Part shown: positions 24,746 through 37,800 of the stretch, piece by piece
Position numbering within the stretch: the first letter of the stretch is position 1
Layout of the letters: every line of letters begins with the position of its first letter
NCBI GenBank assembly: GCA_947561715.1
Contig: OX387200.1
Coordinates: 64,501-128,500, forward strand
Source of the DNA: Ascidia mentula
Taxonomy: Eukaryota > Chordata > Ascidiacea > Phlebobranchia > Ascidiidae
Length of the DNA: 64,000 nucleotides
Direction: 5' to 3'
Position numbers and translations under genes: made by a program
The notes under the pieces: model-generated
Seen by the model: only the letters and a program-made list of their open reading frames with translations
Database searches by the model: none
Told to the model about the DNA's origin: nothing

Positions 24746-27700
24746 ATGATTGAAACTCGTCGGATGAATTAGTGGACGCCCAATGTCGGTTTAAATACCT
24801 GAAAACTTCTTTCCTGGACATGAGATAAAATTGGAACTCTACAGTTCTAAACAAAAGTTCTTATCAACCGACCCGATGCAAGCCGCGCGAGCGTTCGAAG
24901 TCAAACAACAGGTTTCGACCCAAGATAAAGGGTCGCGACAGTGGAAGGCGCAAGCTTGCATTGATAAAGTTTTTCGCAGGTGTGAACACAGATAAGGGCG
25001 CTCTAACCTGCACAGACCGACTTGCGCGCTGCAATAGTTACGTAACAAAGTTTAGGATTGTTACGCAACATTTTAGCAGGTCTTGAACGTTCTGACTTTT
25101 CTCAATGTCCATGTTTTATCAAATATTTATAGGTTGGACGATAGAGGAGACCCAATTGTTTCATAATCGGAAAAATAAAGTTTTACGCCTGCTTTTATGT
25201 GAAATGTTTCCCCTTTTTTCGGACATTTGTGAACTATTTTAATACGGGGCACAATGGACCAAGTGAATGGAATCCACATTATGTTAAGTTTAGTTAACAA
25301 ACAGCTGCCTACATTCATGCATCGAAGCAAGTTTGTGAGATTTACAACTTGCAGGTGACGTCATTCTTGCTTGGGGCGTCTCATCAACACCCGCGCTTAT
25401 TTGTTCAGGTTGTTCGCGGTCAGTCGTAAGGTGACATTTTCCAAAGCATTTCTGCACTTTGCGCCATCAACAAGTTGACGACATTTTACAATCCGTCCGA
25501 CAATTATACGACCTCAGAGTCACAACACGATTACCAGACAGACATTAAGTTGGCCATTTCCCCTCATAACGACCCGCGCTCTACCCGACCAGGTGTTGCC
25601 TTACACTTAACTTGTTCAAACCATAATTAAACAAAGGCAACATTTGGGATTTCACCGTGCTTTGGCTCCAAACACACGAGAACACTTGTTGTTTAGTTGA
25701 CCCCATCTTCCGCTCCTGTTACAAAGTAAATAATATATTCATGTCTTTGTAAATACCATTACTGTTGTTGTGTTGAAACATGCTTAAATGTGATCCGGAT
25801 CCGAATCTCAACGTCATCAGTGAAGCAGATAAAGAAGAACTCGGCAGTGGAACGGATTTAAAACGACTCCTCTTTTTGGTTTAAAACGTTCCATCTATCT
25901 CACAAACCACCCATAAATTAATTTGCTGGTCGCTTGGCATTAACCTGCACCTGTCTAGGTGGATGACACCCCTGAGTGTTGGTGAAGTTGGACACATTTG
26001 CCCCCTACTAAGGGTGTTTACATTGGGTGAAATCAACTCTGTTTCTATATTTGCGAAGAATGCTCGGTTTAAGGGTTTCAAACCAACATTGGCTCGCTTT
26101 AAAGGAAAACTAAACATATTAATGCCATGAAATACCCGAGGAATTTAACTTGGTAAGGTTCCTTGAAGCAGATATTTACTTTATTGTGTGTTTCGGTGTT
26201 ATTTCATGATATAGAATAACAGGAAATACAACAGACAAAACAATATTTAGGTTTTCCTTTCAGTCGAGCAAGCAACATAATTTATCACAAGTAGTCGGTC
26301 GGGAAGTTCAAGTTTAATCCTTGTTTGTAAATGCGCGGCTTCCTCCACGCATATTTGCTGTTCCGTGTTGTGGGGTTCAAGTTTTGGCCACGGTTCATTG
26401 CAGAAGCTCAGAAAACTACGACAGCATCAGACCGTGACGATTCTCCACTTCCACTGGTTTAATGTTGAGGAAGTTGATTGTTTTTTATATATTTTATTAT
26501 TATTCAAATTTTATAAATTTGTTAATTTTGTGTGGGGGGAGGGGAGGGGAACGAATCGTTGTGAAGTTGGCAAACTTTTCAAATTTTTGTTATGATTCAT
26601 GACGTCGGGGATCTCCCCTCTTGATGAAAATGTTTGGTCACCGCTTAGGGTAATCCACTCTCAGAGGTTTATCTCCTATATTACTTAACGCCGTCCAAGA
26701 TACGCCAAGCATATGTTAAATGCGATGTAATCCCAAAATCCGTATCATCATTACAAGTGCATTTCACAAATTGCCGCAATCTTGTCCATTTGCCCGCTAT
26801 TAATCACCACATATTGAACCCTTCGCTACGAAGCGTCAATATAAGAAGATGAAAATGACCAGACAAGCTGGCGAAAACTAATTTAAAAGGCGCGAATTAG
26901 AAACTGATTCAGATTCTGTCGATAAATCAATCGCGCTTCGGTAATTTGTTTTAAAAGAGGACGCACAGGTGGAAACATTGTGACGACATAATGCAACGCG
27001 CGAAGGCCAATTTCACGCAAAGGAGTCAAGATGTCAACCCCGTTTATTGACTTCATTGTTTGACGATTTTCAGCCGATTCGAGAATAATGTGAAGACAAC
27101 AGATTGGATTCCGTTCCTCCCACTGTCTCATAAATACACTTCCCTCATGGGATTCAAATGACGGTGTGACGTTTTCAGCAAGAAAAGTGTTTTGAAATTC
27201 AATCTTCCTCTCCTTTGAACATGGGGCGGTTTGTCAAAACATCCAGTGGACGTTTGAAGTCTCACATTTTTGCCCCTTACTTTTCAATCAATCTGTTTTT
27301 TTGTTTAAATGTAAGTTGAGTGCATGTATCATGTGGCAATGACGTTTAAGCAAACGTGTTTTGTTAAAGAGCAGCAAAATATGACGCGGTAGATTTACGA
27401 CGCGTAGCAACCGTAAGTGGAACTAAATGCAATAAAAGTTTATTACTTCAAAGGTCAATATTGTCTTTGTTGTAATGAAATCCAAATAGAAGCATTCTTA
27501 CTCTGACCAACCTGCCCACAAATCATAAACTTACATAACTTGGTGCCAATAAAACTAATTGAACAATAAATCGTTGCATATTCGATTGATTTTCTCATAA
27601 ATGTCTGAAGCCTTTGTGTTGGTGTGAGTTGTTGGGTTAAATAATAAGGCGCCAACATTGAGTATTTTCTCTAGAACCATCCGCGAAACACGTAGAGTTT

Positions 27701-30700
27701 CGAAATTGGATTAATGAAAATTTTACCAAATAATTGTCGCTAGATATTTGAAAATGTTTCCTTCCTTCCAACAGCTTTGTTAAATGCAAATATGAATTTA
27801 ACGTTTTATAAACTGCAAATTTAAAAAGATATATTTCACCACGATTCCAACAAAACAAATTATTTACAAAACAAGTTTCGCAATGGAATCATCATTAATT
27901 AAATAAAAACGTGTGAATACAACGAGGGTGAAGCAAAGGAACGGACAGGAAACTAACTCCACCTTGGTCAAAACAGATCACGCGATAGAGAGTTCCAGTG
28001 AACAACGATAAAAGAACACCGTCGCGATTTATTTGGATTATCGCGTTCACCGTTGTTGCGTCACAACAGGTGTGTTGCTTTCGCGAGGACTGTGTGTGGT
28101 TGAGAATATCGGGGTTTGTAAACATGCCATCCCGCCCGCAGTAGATCAGAGAGAGGAGATAGATCGACTCGACAGCTGACCACGCCCGAAGCAAATTGTT
28201 ACGTCACAATTGTAATAATGCTACACGTTACAATAAAAAGGCGAGATTTTATGTGAAAAGATTTTGACAAATTTAGAAAAATTAAGAAACTGCTTCTTCC
28301 GATTCTCCCATCCCAAATCTCGCTTTCACGCAATTACCGTGAAAATGGATTCTGGGCCGTCAAGCTCTTCAAACAATTACCGCACGGAAGTAGCGCAACC
28401 ATCTGAACCCGTTTCACCAATATTGGTGAATGTATGAACATTCCAATCAAATATACGCTCAGAAAGCGAATGGAGTTGTTTGTAACGGAATAAGCCATTG
28501 CACGCGTCTGGCCCCATATTTTAAGTGCTATCATATTCTCATTCCGGAAGCTTTAGTCAGAGATAGGCGAAATAATCGGTTTTAAACGCGAAACTATCGA
28601 CCCGAGGCGGGCTGGGGGTTTGAACCTTGAACCTCCAGCCCGACACGAACTGAGGCCAATATGTAAAGCTGGCATAAGCTCGATGGGAGATTTCGTGCGA
28701 GATAATCATGGATTTAACACATTTGCCGATCATTTCACGCGCTTTAGGAGATTGTTTGAATGAGATGATAAAAAGGATTTAACCCCATAACAAAGATGCC
28801 CTGGATTGCCGCTGGTAAAAGATTCTGCTGTTTGTCAAACGAATAAATGTGATTATTTATGTAGTGAACAGCCCTCAGTTCCATGAATGCTTTAAAGTTT
28901 CAATTTCCCAACAAAGTTTAGGATGCGAAATTGATTCCGGGGAAAAATTCACGAACTATGAAAACATTAAAAATCTGTGGCCGGTTTAAATACTCTGCTC
29001 GCAACAGGTGTGGACACACCGATATTGAACCGGAATCGTTGACTCATCAAAACATACCAGACAAGTTTGAGTAACATGAGCTGTACCTGGAGGCTTGCTC
29101 GTTATCTTGCTTAACTTTTGCGGCATTCCGTGCGTAATTCATTATTTCACCAAATTATGTTTCCTGTTTTGTTGCATCAAGTATTAGGTGTTCACCCTAA
29201 TCACACTCCATTACAGAGGTATCTTCACATATGATGGAGCCGATTTCCATGATGCAGAATTTACCAAGACCGAATAACCGGAAAATCTCACTTGCAGAAT
29301 CTCACAACCGAATCTAGTTTAATCCATTTATGTGGACAAACACAATACATGATAACAAAACGGAAACGAAGAGGCGCGGGAACAGATCGAGGCCGTCTCG
29401 TCCATCGGGTTGGCGCCTCAAACAAAACTAATAAAAACAGGATTTTCGCACCCAAATCCTTGGTGTGTATTAGAGGCATGCGAACAATGAAGAGGTTTGA
29501 TTTGACGTAAAACCCAAGAGGGCAAACCGGCTTTCACTCCTAATGGCGTTTTTAAATGAGATGTCAACTCAAAAAACAACACATGCATCTGCATGCGATC
29601 AATTCCCGTGCCACAATATACACAACCACGAAAAGTTTTATAAATTATTTTCATCCCTAAATTTTAATTTACCCAAAGTTTTACTTGAACTTTTCATCCA
29701 TGCGTATGTTTACATTTGTTTGACGAGGTTGGAAGAAGTTCCAGAAAGCATGTTTATCTTTATAACGAAACCTTGATCCTAATTCTCTCCCGCAGGCTTA
29801 AAAGGTCGCCAACAAGTTTACAAAGCATAGAAATCAAATCCCCTTTGTTTTAAAGGTTGAACAGTTGCTGCTGATTGGACGTCACCTGCTACTCACATGA
29901 CACCAAGTTCACACATGAAAAATATCACGTGGAGACGAAATAAGAATAATAGAACCGCGCGATTGATTCTTGATTGTCATTAAGTAACAATGGGTCGATT
30001 GTTCAAATGATTGTTAATTACACTTACCGAGGTTCAGTTGGCAAATTGATTGACATCTGTGTTAAACTGCTGAATCACATTTAAATTTTTGGTTTGTAAG
30101 TTTTACTTGGCGTTGTGATTAACATGGCTGCAATGTGAATGTCAATGATGGAACAAAGTAGGGGAAACACCGAGAAGATTGGTGAAAAGACGTCCAGTAA
30201 AAATTTATTGTATTTCATACAGAGTTTATAAGAATTCTGGATATAATATTTGTTGTAGAGGTTTTGATGGATTTCGCCAACGCCAATCTGTTTTGGAGCA
30301 AATTAATGAGCGTTTGTAGAATTTCTCCTGCGTAAATAATCAAACATGGCAGTCGATGTTTGCAAGGCAGAAATTCATCAAAACCGCTTTGTCCTTAAAT
30401 AATCACGCTGTGTCGCGTCACGTGACATGCAGAGAGGGGAAAAAATGTTGGTCCCTCATAACCGGCGAGTCTGGTGGAAGTTCATTCAGTTCGACAGCTT
30501 CGAGCGAGGCGACGTGTAAAATAACACAATATCATACGTATGTTATGTGGATAGTAGAAAGATAGTAGAAATGAATCAGGTTGAATCAGGTTTTGTGTTT
30601 TTGAGATGAAAGTGAAAATTTCTAGTCAGACACAATTGCATGCGGAAGTAATTAACCATAACAGTATCCAGTGTTTATTTAATGTCGGGAACTCCGTCAA

Positions 30701-31213
30701 CTTCTCGATGCAAGTTGATTCGGAAAAGAAGTTGATTATTAATTCACAATAGTTTCGCCTAGAAGTAGATTTCCGGCGAGACGACTGAATCCTCAAACTT
30801 TTACCACAAATCTTTCAGTAGAAAGTTCAATGTTTTTACCTGAAAACGTCAGATCGAGTTAACTTCATTTTTGACATTAAAACGTTCTGAAACCAAAGCA
30901 GATTGTTGACCCCCCCACATCCGGATCCAAATTATTACAACGAACGCAGAAAACAAAAAGCGTAAAATTAACAAATTAGGAACAATTAAAGCGACAGACT
31001 TTTGTCTGGAACTCTCTCTCTCTGAGTAAAAGTAGCGAATTAGTGAAAGTGCCGAGACGTTTCACAACGCGTTGAAGGTGTTAAAGAGAGAGCGAATGTA
31101 AACAATGGGTTGCAGAACAGGTGTTTGTGTCTGATGTAATATTGAGGTTATTCTACCCGAAGAACCCGAACATTCTATTTGTTTTGTTTTAATATTTCTC
31201 TTTTAATTTTTTC
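24746..31213. other. 6.5-kb gene-free region upstream of FOXB
   Basis: Reading both strands, I found no coding exon resembling a known family, and the open frames are short. By position this is the best candidate for FOXB cis-regulatory DNA and its promoter. A 35-nt perfect-looking stem (CGGGCTGG ... CCAGCCCG) lies at about 28606-28640. A CT-rich run lies near 31012-31022. Confidence 0.5.
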
Positions 31214-31216
31214 CAG
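31214..31216 (+). promoter_or_regulatory. Strong splice acceptor in the FOXB 5' leader
   Basis: A long T-rich tract ends in CAG at 31216, 27 nt before the FOXB ATG. It could accept a 5' untranslated cis-intron. Alternatively it could accept a trans-spliced leader, a process known in ascidians. Sequence alone cannot separate the two. Confidence 0.5.
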
Positions 31217-31243
31217 AAACTTTAGAACTTAAAGTAAAAAGAA

Positions 31244-32542
31244 ATGCCGCGTCCTGGAAGAGATTCGTACGGCGACCAAAAACCTCCTTATTCTTACATC
31301 GCATTGACCGCGATGGCGATCCAATCGTCCCCGGATAAAATGATGAGTTTGTCGGATATTTACCGATACATCATGGATCGTTTTCCATTCTACCGGAAAA
31401 ATACGCAGCGTTGGCAGAATTCATTACGTCACAATCTCTCATTTAACGATTGTTTCGTAAAAGTGCCGAGACGTGGAGACCAACCAGGAAAGGGAAGTTT
31501 GTGGGCGATGCATCCAACATGCGGGGAAATGTTTGAGAACGGAAGTTTCCTCAGACGAAGAAAAAGATTCAAAACCGAGGATTCCAAGAACTACCCCCCC
31601 ACATTCCAACCCGGGTTCCACAATCCACCAAACGGGGCGGGGAACGTTCCATTGGTCAGCGAACGGTCTATGTTTCAGAGGGGGTTCCCCAATCACCCCA
31701 GTTATCCCGTCTTCTCCCATCCAAGCGCCCCCATGTTCCCCCAAATACCACCTTCCGGTAGTTCCCCCAACACAGCGGCAGCGGTTGCTTACTTCCAAAC
31801 CGCCATGATGGGATACAGGAATGCAATGGCGTCGCTCTCCATGAGGGGGATTCCCCCTCATCCTATGGTTAGGGGGTTTCCCTTCCAACATTCAAACGCA
31901 TTACGTCGATATTTTGCTCCTAGAGACGACGATCCGAATTTCCACCCAAGTGTCCGATGTGGCAGCGACACGAGCAGTGAAAGCAAATCTGTTTCATTCG
32001 ATTCTGGACGCTCTGGAACGGGAGAGAATTATCCCTTCGGACAAAACTCTTCGAGCGATGAATCGACCGACAGAACAATCGCTAATTCCAAAACTATCAA
32101 CTTTTCGATTGACAACATTATCAGCGGCCGGTATTCCCCCAAACACACGAACAAACGTGGAAATTCTTCATCAACTCGAAAGCGTGTTGCAAGCATCGAA
32201 ACCTTAACTCCGACAAAAAAACTTAAACTCGAGAGCGGAGTTAGTTCAAGTGACGTCACAAAGGCGATTGATGATCAAAATGGGGAGGGATTGTCACAAT
32301 TGGAAGCTCGATTGAAGTTTGGGCCGAGGTCGAGCACTCCGAAGCACGAACCACATCCGGGCCAGCAGAAGCAGGGAGACAAAATATCAAATCTGTCTTT
32401 AGCTTCAGGAAGTTTCGCTGCTTGCAACTTACCACAACCTTCCAGAAGTTCAGGAGTCGCGACGAACGCGGGCGTCCCCTCCCCACATGCGTACACAGCA
32501 TTCGCGCAACTCAAACGTTTCACTGAACTTCAGGTCCAGTAA
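31244..32542 (+). CDS. FOXB: FOXB forkhead transcription factor, single coding exon (432 aa)
   Basis: The N-terminus [20 protein letters not shown] is the FOXB-subfamily start, with the forkhead domain at once, at about residues 12-107. Helix-3 recognition sequence [15 protein letters not shown] is intact, and the domain ends [11 protein letters not shown] as in FOXB1/2. The Pro-, Ser- and Asn-rich remainder is expected to be disordered. It contains FSIDNII near residue 287, a good match to an EH1-type Groucho-binding motif, suggesting repressor activity. FOXB proteins act in the nucleus in early neural and mesodermal patterning in chordates (family knowledge). The coding region has no intron, as in other FOXB genes. 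A splice acceptor 27 nt upstream implies a 5' leader intron or trans-splicing. Confidence 0.97.
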   Translation: MPRPGRDSYGDQKPPYSYIALTAMAIQSSPDKMMSLSDIYRYIMDRFPFYRKNTQRWQNSLRHNLSFNDCFVKVPRRGDQPGKGSLWAMHPTCGEMFENGSFLRRRKRFKTEDSKNYPPTFQPGFHNPPNGAGNVPLVSERSMFQRGFPNHPSYPVFSHPSAPMFPQIPPSGSSPNTAAAVAYFQTAMMGYRNAMASLSMRGIPPHPMVRGFPFQHSNALRRYFAPRDDDPNFHPSVRCGSDTSSESKSVSFDSGRSGTGENYPFGQNSSSDESTDRTIANSKTINFSIDNIISGRYSPKHTNKRGNSSSTRKRVASIETLTPTKKLKLESGVSSSDVTKAIDDQNGEGLSQLEARLKFGPRSSTPKHEPHPGQQKQGDKISNLSLASGSFAACNLPQPSRSSGVATNAGVPSPHAYTAFAQLKRFTELQVQ

Positions 32543-32546
32543 TAAA
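32541..32546 (+). terminator. AATAAA overlapping the FOXB stop codon
   Basis: The stop TAA (32540-32542) runs into TAAA, creating AATAAA that begins inside the stop codon. If used, the 3' untranslated region would be only about 15-30 nt. Confidence 0.35.
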
Positions 32547-34840
32547 TCCACCACATATTTCGTTCCACAAATTTTTGGTCTTTGTTTCGCGTATTATCGT
32601 TGTGGTCGTTCGTGCATGCGTGCTGATGACGTAATACATCTCTGACGTAAAATACATCGATTGGTTTAGGGGGGGTCGGCTGAGGGGCAGGCAGCGATAA
32701 TGCAACATACCCTTGGTGAGGGTTAGGCAAAGTTTAATCCGGAAATTATCGATCAGAACGTTGCCATAATTTCCTCAAAACAACCAAACTTGCCAAGAGT
32801 TGACGGACGTTCGTTAACTTTGCGCGATATTTAATACGTTTGACCTGACGTCACAGTTCAACCGAGATGAATTCGTCTGTGACGATGGAATGGGGGAGTT
32901 GTTAGTTCACTGTTTGGAGGTTCAAGGGAATCTCGAGAGTCACGTGACGAGGTCGAGTCGCGACTCACGCGATTTACCTACAGTCACGTGATATAATAAT
33001 GACGTAACGCACTTGTCACCTGGCAACGCACTGCGAACGATTGTTTTGGCGCTTTCTTAATATAGAATGGTAGAAAATCTTCGTCTTCCCCAACAGAGCG
33101 CTCGAAATTCTAAATCTTTTTGTTGTGAAGAACGTTCTCAAATCTTTGCATGAAACCATTCTAAAATATTCAGTGTCAACACTCCGCTTTGTGACACCTG
33201 ATATATTTGTTATAGTTTGAACAAGTTAACGGATCGGTAGCGGGGGGTTTAACAGCTCGTGTGCTGGCAGACATTTACATGGGGAAGTTTCGTCTCAGTC
33301 TTCAGGTTCATTTGCAACAGTCAAGTGTAAAGGACCAATCCACCCCAGAAAGGGGGTTATGACCCCCCCTCTCCTGTTGGCAGATGAAACCGCATACCCC
33401 CACCGGATACGTACAAGTGTCGATTGCACAGTTGACACGTTGTTTCTAATCATGAAGGTGACCTCCCTCGGGGTTGTGGACGTAATGGATTTTTGAGTGG
33501 GGTCGCTTTTCATATTTTATTATACGACAAACCGTGATTACGCAAAATGTTACATAATTAAATATTTGACATCTAGAAATAAATCAAGCATCAAATATGG
33601 CTTAATAAGCAATAAAGTAAAACACGTTTGTTGCCCTTATCAAAGTTTGCTAATTCACAATTCATTTTGTGACCTTATTTTCTGTAAATTTATATTGAAT
33701 AAATCACGCGCAATTTTCCAACATGAGAATCCACTGACAGCTGGTTCGCCACCACGAAGTTGGTATTTACATTAAGGAAAACCACTTTTCAGTCGACATC
33801 AAACGGTCGATAATCCATACTTAGCCGGTGGTCTCACACCAGCAGGAGATGAAGTCAATTCGTACCCAGCTGGAATTCTTTGATTTCGACCTCAATGGCG
33901 GTATAACCTTTGACCCCGGCACCTCGCGTTTAGCCCGTTTAATAGAAACCTTGTTTAAGATTTTTTTGTTAAGAGAAACGCTTTGCTCTCAGCTGGAAAC
34001 AAAAATCTTTTAATTTCATTCCGTTCACAAACCTCTAGAACCCCTGGAACAACTGATAAGGCGAAAATACAATATCATTTTCGAATGCATTTGGCATCGA
34101 TTCTTTCTTTGTGACGTAACAAGAGCCGAAAAAGCATCCGTGTGGGTCACGAGGTATTTCCTATATCTGTGTTTGGTAGATTTTGTGGCACCTGCGGTTG
34201 AAAATGTCGGTATTTCATTTTAACCTTAAGCAGTTGACAGAAAGTTAACACTACGAGAGTGCAGGAATTGTTTCCAAACCCGAGAGTTGATGACAGGAAT
34301 AAGTTGATTTATGCGGATCAATTGCTTCTGAGCAGTCAGCTTTCTATGAAGATGTATTAGGTGCGTATAACCCGCCATCTAGTGACTACAAATACCATAC
34401 TTCTTAGCCGCAAGATGGCGCACAGTGGCGGTAGTAAAGGTAACATGAAAGATAATGAAGAGTGGAAAATAAATTGAATAAAATATAGAAATGTTGGATA
34501 TGAAGAAGCAGTAGGTAACTTTACCGAAAAACATGTTTTACTCCAATAAATATTGTCTCAATTATTTACATTCAAAGAAACGGCGATAAGTTGAAGATTA
34601 TAGAGTTTGCATTGGGCGTCTCAACTAACCAACATATTTGTCATGGATACAATGGGAATTTGTACTTTCACAAAATTCCTAATACTTTAACGCTGTATTG
34701 CTACTAGAAATAATATTTTCGGTAATAATTGCAACAATGTGTTAATTTTCTTCCCAATCTGGAGCGACCATTTGTGATGTCACAATCAGCAGCCTTCAAC
34801 TTGAAACTAATGGCAACAAACTATTGGCACACAACAAAAA
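32547..34840. other. Intergenic region between FOXB and AGTPBP1 (convergent 3' ends)
   Basis: About 2.3 kb should hold the 3' untranslated regions of both genes. Repeated CACGTGA-type palindromes occur around 32940-33000. I saw no coding exon and no clear AATAAA for AGTPBP1 on the minus strand close to its stop. Confidence 0.5.
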
Positions 34841-37800
34841 TCACGATGGTGATCTTTTAAGGGCGCGTTTTCTGTTGCGATCCGTATCCTTCCTAGAAGA
34901 AGAAACCAGATTTGAGATCAGATGATTGTTTGGCATTTCTACGGCGTTTAAAGTCCCTGATTCCCGCTGAAGAACCAACCCAGACTCAAAAGGTCTCGGT
35001 GCCGTGGCTTTTCTACCATGAAGATCTGAAGAATATTCGTAACATAATAACCTCCCAGTGTCTGGAGATATCTTTGCTGTTATAACAGGAAGCTGGGCAC
35101 GGGTGGCGGAGGCGGGGTCACCCGAGGTCATACTGATCCTTACGGGGTCATTGACCTCGAACTTGCTGATAAGTCCACTCGATGTTGTGCTTAAAATTGG
35201 CTCGTCTTTGGGGTCATATCTCCAGAACTGAAGGTCAACTTTTGATGACGTCGGTTTGTTGCCTGGCGACGTGGATGACGCAGTGTAGTGGTTTGATACG
35301 TCATCGAAACCAGGTAGAAAGAATGACGTGTCAACAGGTGATAGGTCATCTTCGTCAGGAGTAAGTTCAGCATCTGAGTTGACGGGACATCCGGGACTCT
35401 GATCCGGGGGTTTCCCCGCATCCTCCAGTCTGTAAAATTCACAAAAATCGCACGCGAAATTTTCATAAAAAACAGCAAGTTATTTTGTCTGAGTGCAAAA
35501 AGCAGCATAAAATCATTAAACATATTTCACGAATAAAAAACAACAAAATTACTTCATGTCTTCGTCATCAGTATCAAACACGGGTAATCCCCTAGTTTTG
35601 TTCCTAGCCTTAAGATGTAAAAGAACTTCACAGAATTTTGACCCCATGTTCTCAAGGTCACTGGTTGAGACTTGCTTTCCCCGCAGAGAACCCTGGTCGC
35701 ATCCACAATAAGTGCTTTCCATCGTGTAACTTCTGGTGACCCCGAGTTCACGCCAAACAACAACTCGGGCAGTTGAAGCCTTCGCTTTCTCAACGACAAA
35801 ACTGCAGTTTTTGAATGAGAATGTTGGAGCGAAATGGTTCAACAAACGTGGAAGGGTCTGTAACATCTAACATTGTTTACCAGAAAACTTCAGATTGTTA
35901 CCATCCTAACCCACCTTACACCCAACGTCGTCAGGGCCGTAAAGAAGCGACGAAGATTCCCCAGCTGCCACCGTATCCTTCCGCGAGCAACCATACAAAA
36001 ACACATTCATTTTCCTCGAATGTCCGTGGTAATCACAGTACACTAGAGGCGCTGTGGAGGGAATATTGTGATTCAAATATAAATGAAGAATTAGAACAAA
36101 TACTAAAATATTCTGCTTACATTTCTGTATTGCATGAAGATATTGAAGCAAACCTTTTGTGTGGTAAATAGTGGGGAAAAGGTCACGTGATGGGTCTAGC
36201 CAAGTTCGGTTTAAGTCTTCCCCGCTCAACGAACATCGGTGGCTGAAATAACGTAACCACTACAATAACATAATATTGACCCGGTGTCGGTCTTGTTATA
36301 GATTATAAGAGAGGCCGCCATTTGATAAACATTGCTGATCCACTGCTGACATTAAGGACATTTTCTCTTCGTTTAAAATTCATCAAAATAGTCGCTTAAA
36401 ACTTACTGGCCATTTATAACTCCATCCGGATTAAGCATGGGGACGATCTTAAATATGTAGGATCTTCTTAAATCCTCCGCAATAACTGCTGCGGCGCTCC
36501 CAGAATCTAATCCTGCATCTTCATCCGGAGGAGGAGTAAGTAGGAGCTTGAGGGTTCCTTTCATCGTCCAAGAGGCGTTTGATTCCCCAGGATGAACACG
36601 AGCAGTAAGGAAGATGTAAGGACGGGATTCTGCGCAAGCATTTCGATAAATTCATGACTGTTCACTGAAATAATCGCAGGTTTTACGACTGTTGAAGAAA
36701 GTTCCGATAGAATTTAAACAAATTATATTCCGATATCTCCAATATACCAGGAAACAGCTGTTTAGTGACGTAAGGCTTACTGTAAAGTTTATTGGAATTT
36801 ACAATCACAGGTTTTTAGTCCAGTTTATTTTGGAAATAATTTCTGTTTTGACAACTCACTCATTTCCTCCATCGCCCCCTGGTGGTCGGTCGTCGGCTCG
36901 TCTCGTCTTGGTTGTGACGTTATGGTAAGAACTGGAAGGGGATTCCCCGAAAGCGTGTGACATAATGTCTGATGACGTACAAACATCGACCTCTCATCCA
37001 CTCGTTGAAGCAAGTTCCGTAAATCCATCTGGATGAGCGGAAGGTTTGTGTAATATAATAATATTGTTGAGTTACGTCTCGTTGGGTACCTGCAGCGTAG
37101 TGTAGGTGTACGGGTAATGGTAAGCGAAATAACAAACGTCATTTTTGTGTTGGAAGGTCACAGTGAAGGTCAAGGTAAAGTAAGTTCGATTGCGACTTCC
37201 TCCTGCCGATATCGAATTCCTCATGAAGTGGTTGCGGTAATAACATGTCTCCTTTCCCGCGCGACGCCAACACGGACACCCGGCGTTAGCTTCGGTCATT
37301 GAATACATCACAGGTTGCATACCTTCGGCCAAGAGAGATGGGTCATAAGAATATTAATCGCAAGGTGAGTTGTCTACCTTCATTGAAAACACTTCCTTTC
37401 TTCTCGCAGTTAATTATGTTGAATCTATACGGATGACCCGGTAACATCCGGGATACTTGGAAGTAGAACCACTGATGGTGATTGGTGGAATTACAATCTG
37501 AGTTCAGGACAAGGTCATATTCAAACTTTCGGATCTGTAAAGTTTTACATGCAAAGAAATCGATGAAATTGGACATGGGGTTATGGTGGAGCTAAAAACA
37601 TACCCTAACTGCGGTCCTCAAGTTCCCGCTTTCAAATCTTGAGTCGAATTTAAGTTGAGGAGCAACCTCCTCCTCCTCCCCATCCATCTTGATCTCTCTC
37701 CCCTCCTCTTCGCTTCTCATCCCACATCCATTAGGAAGATCAGGAAGTTTGTCATGGTAACCATTATCATCCCCATCCATCGATTTCGACCACGCGTGGT

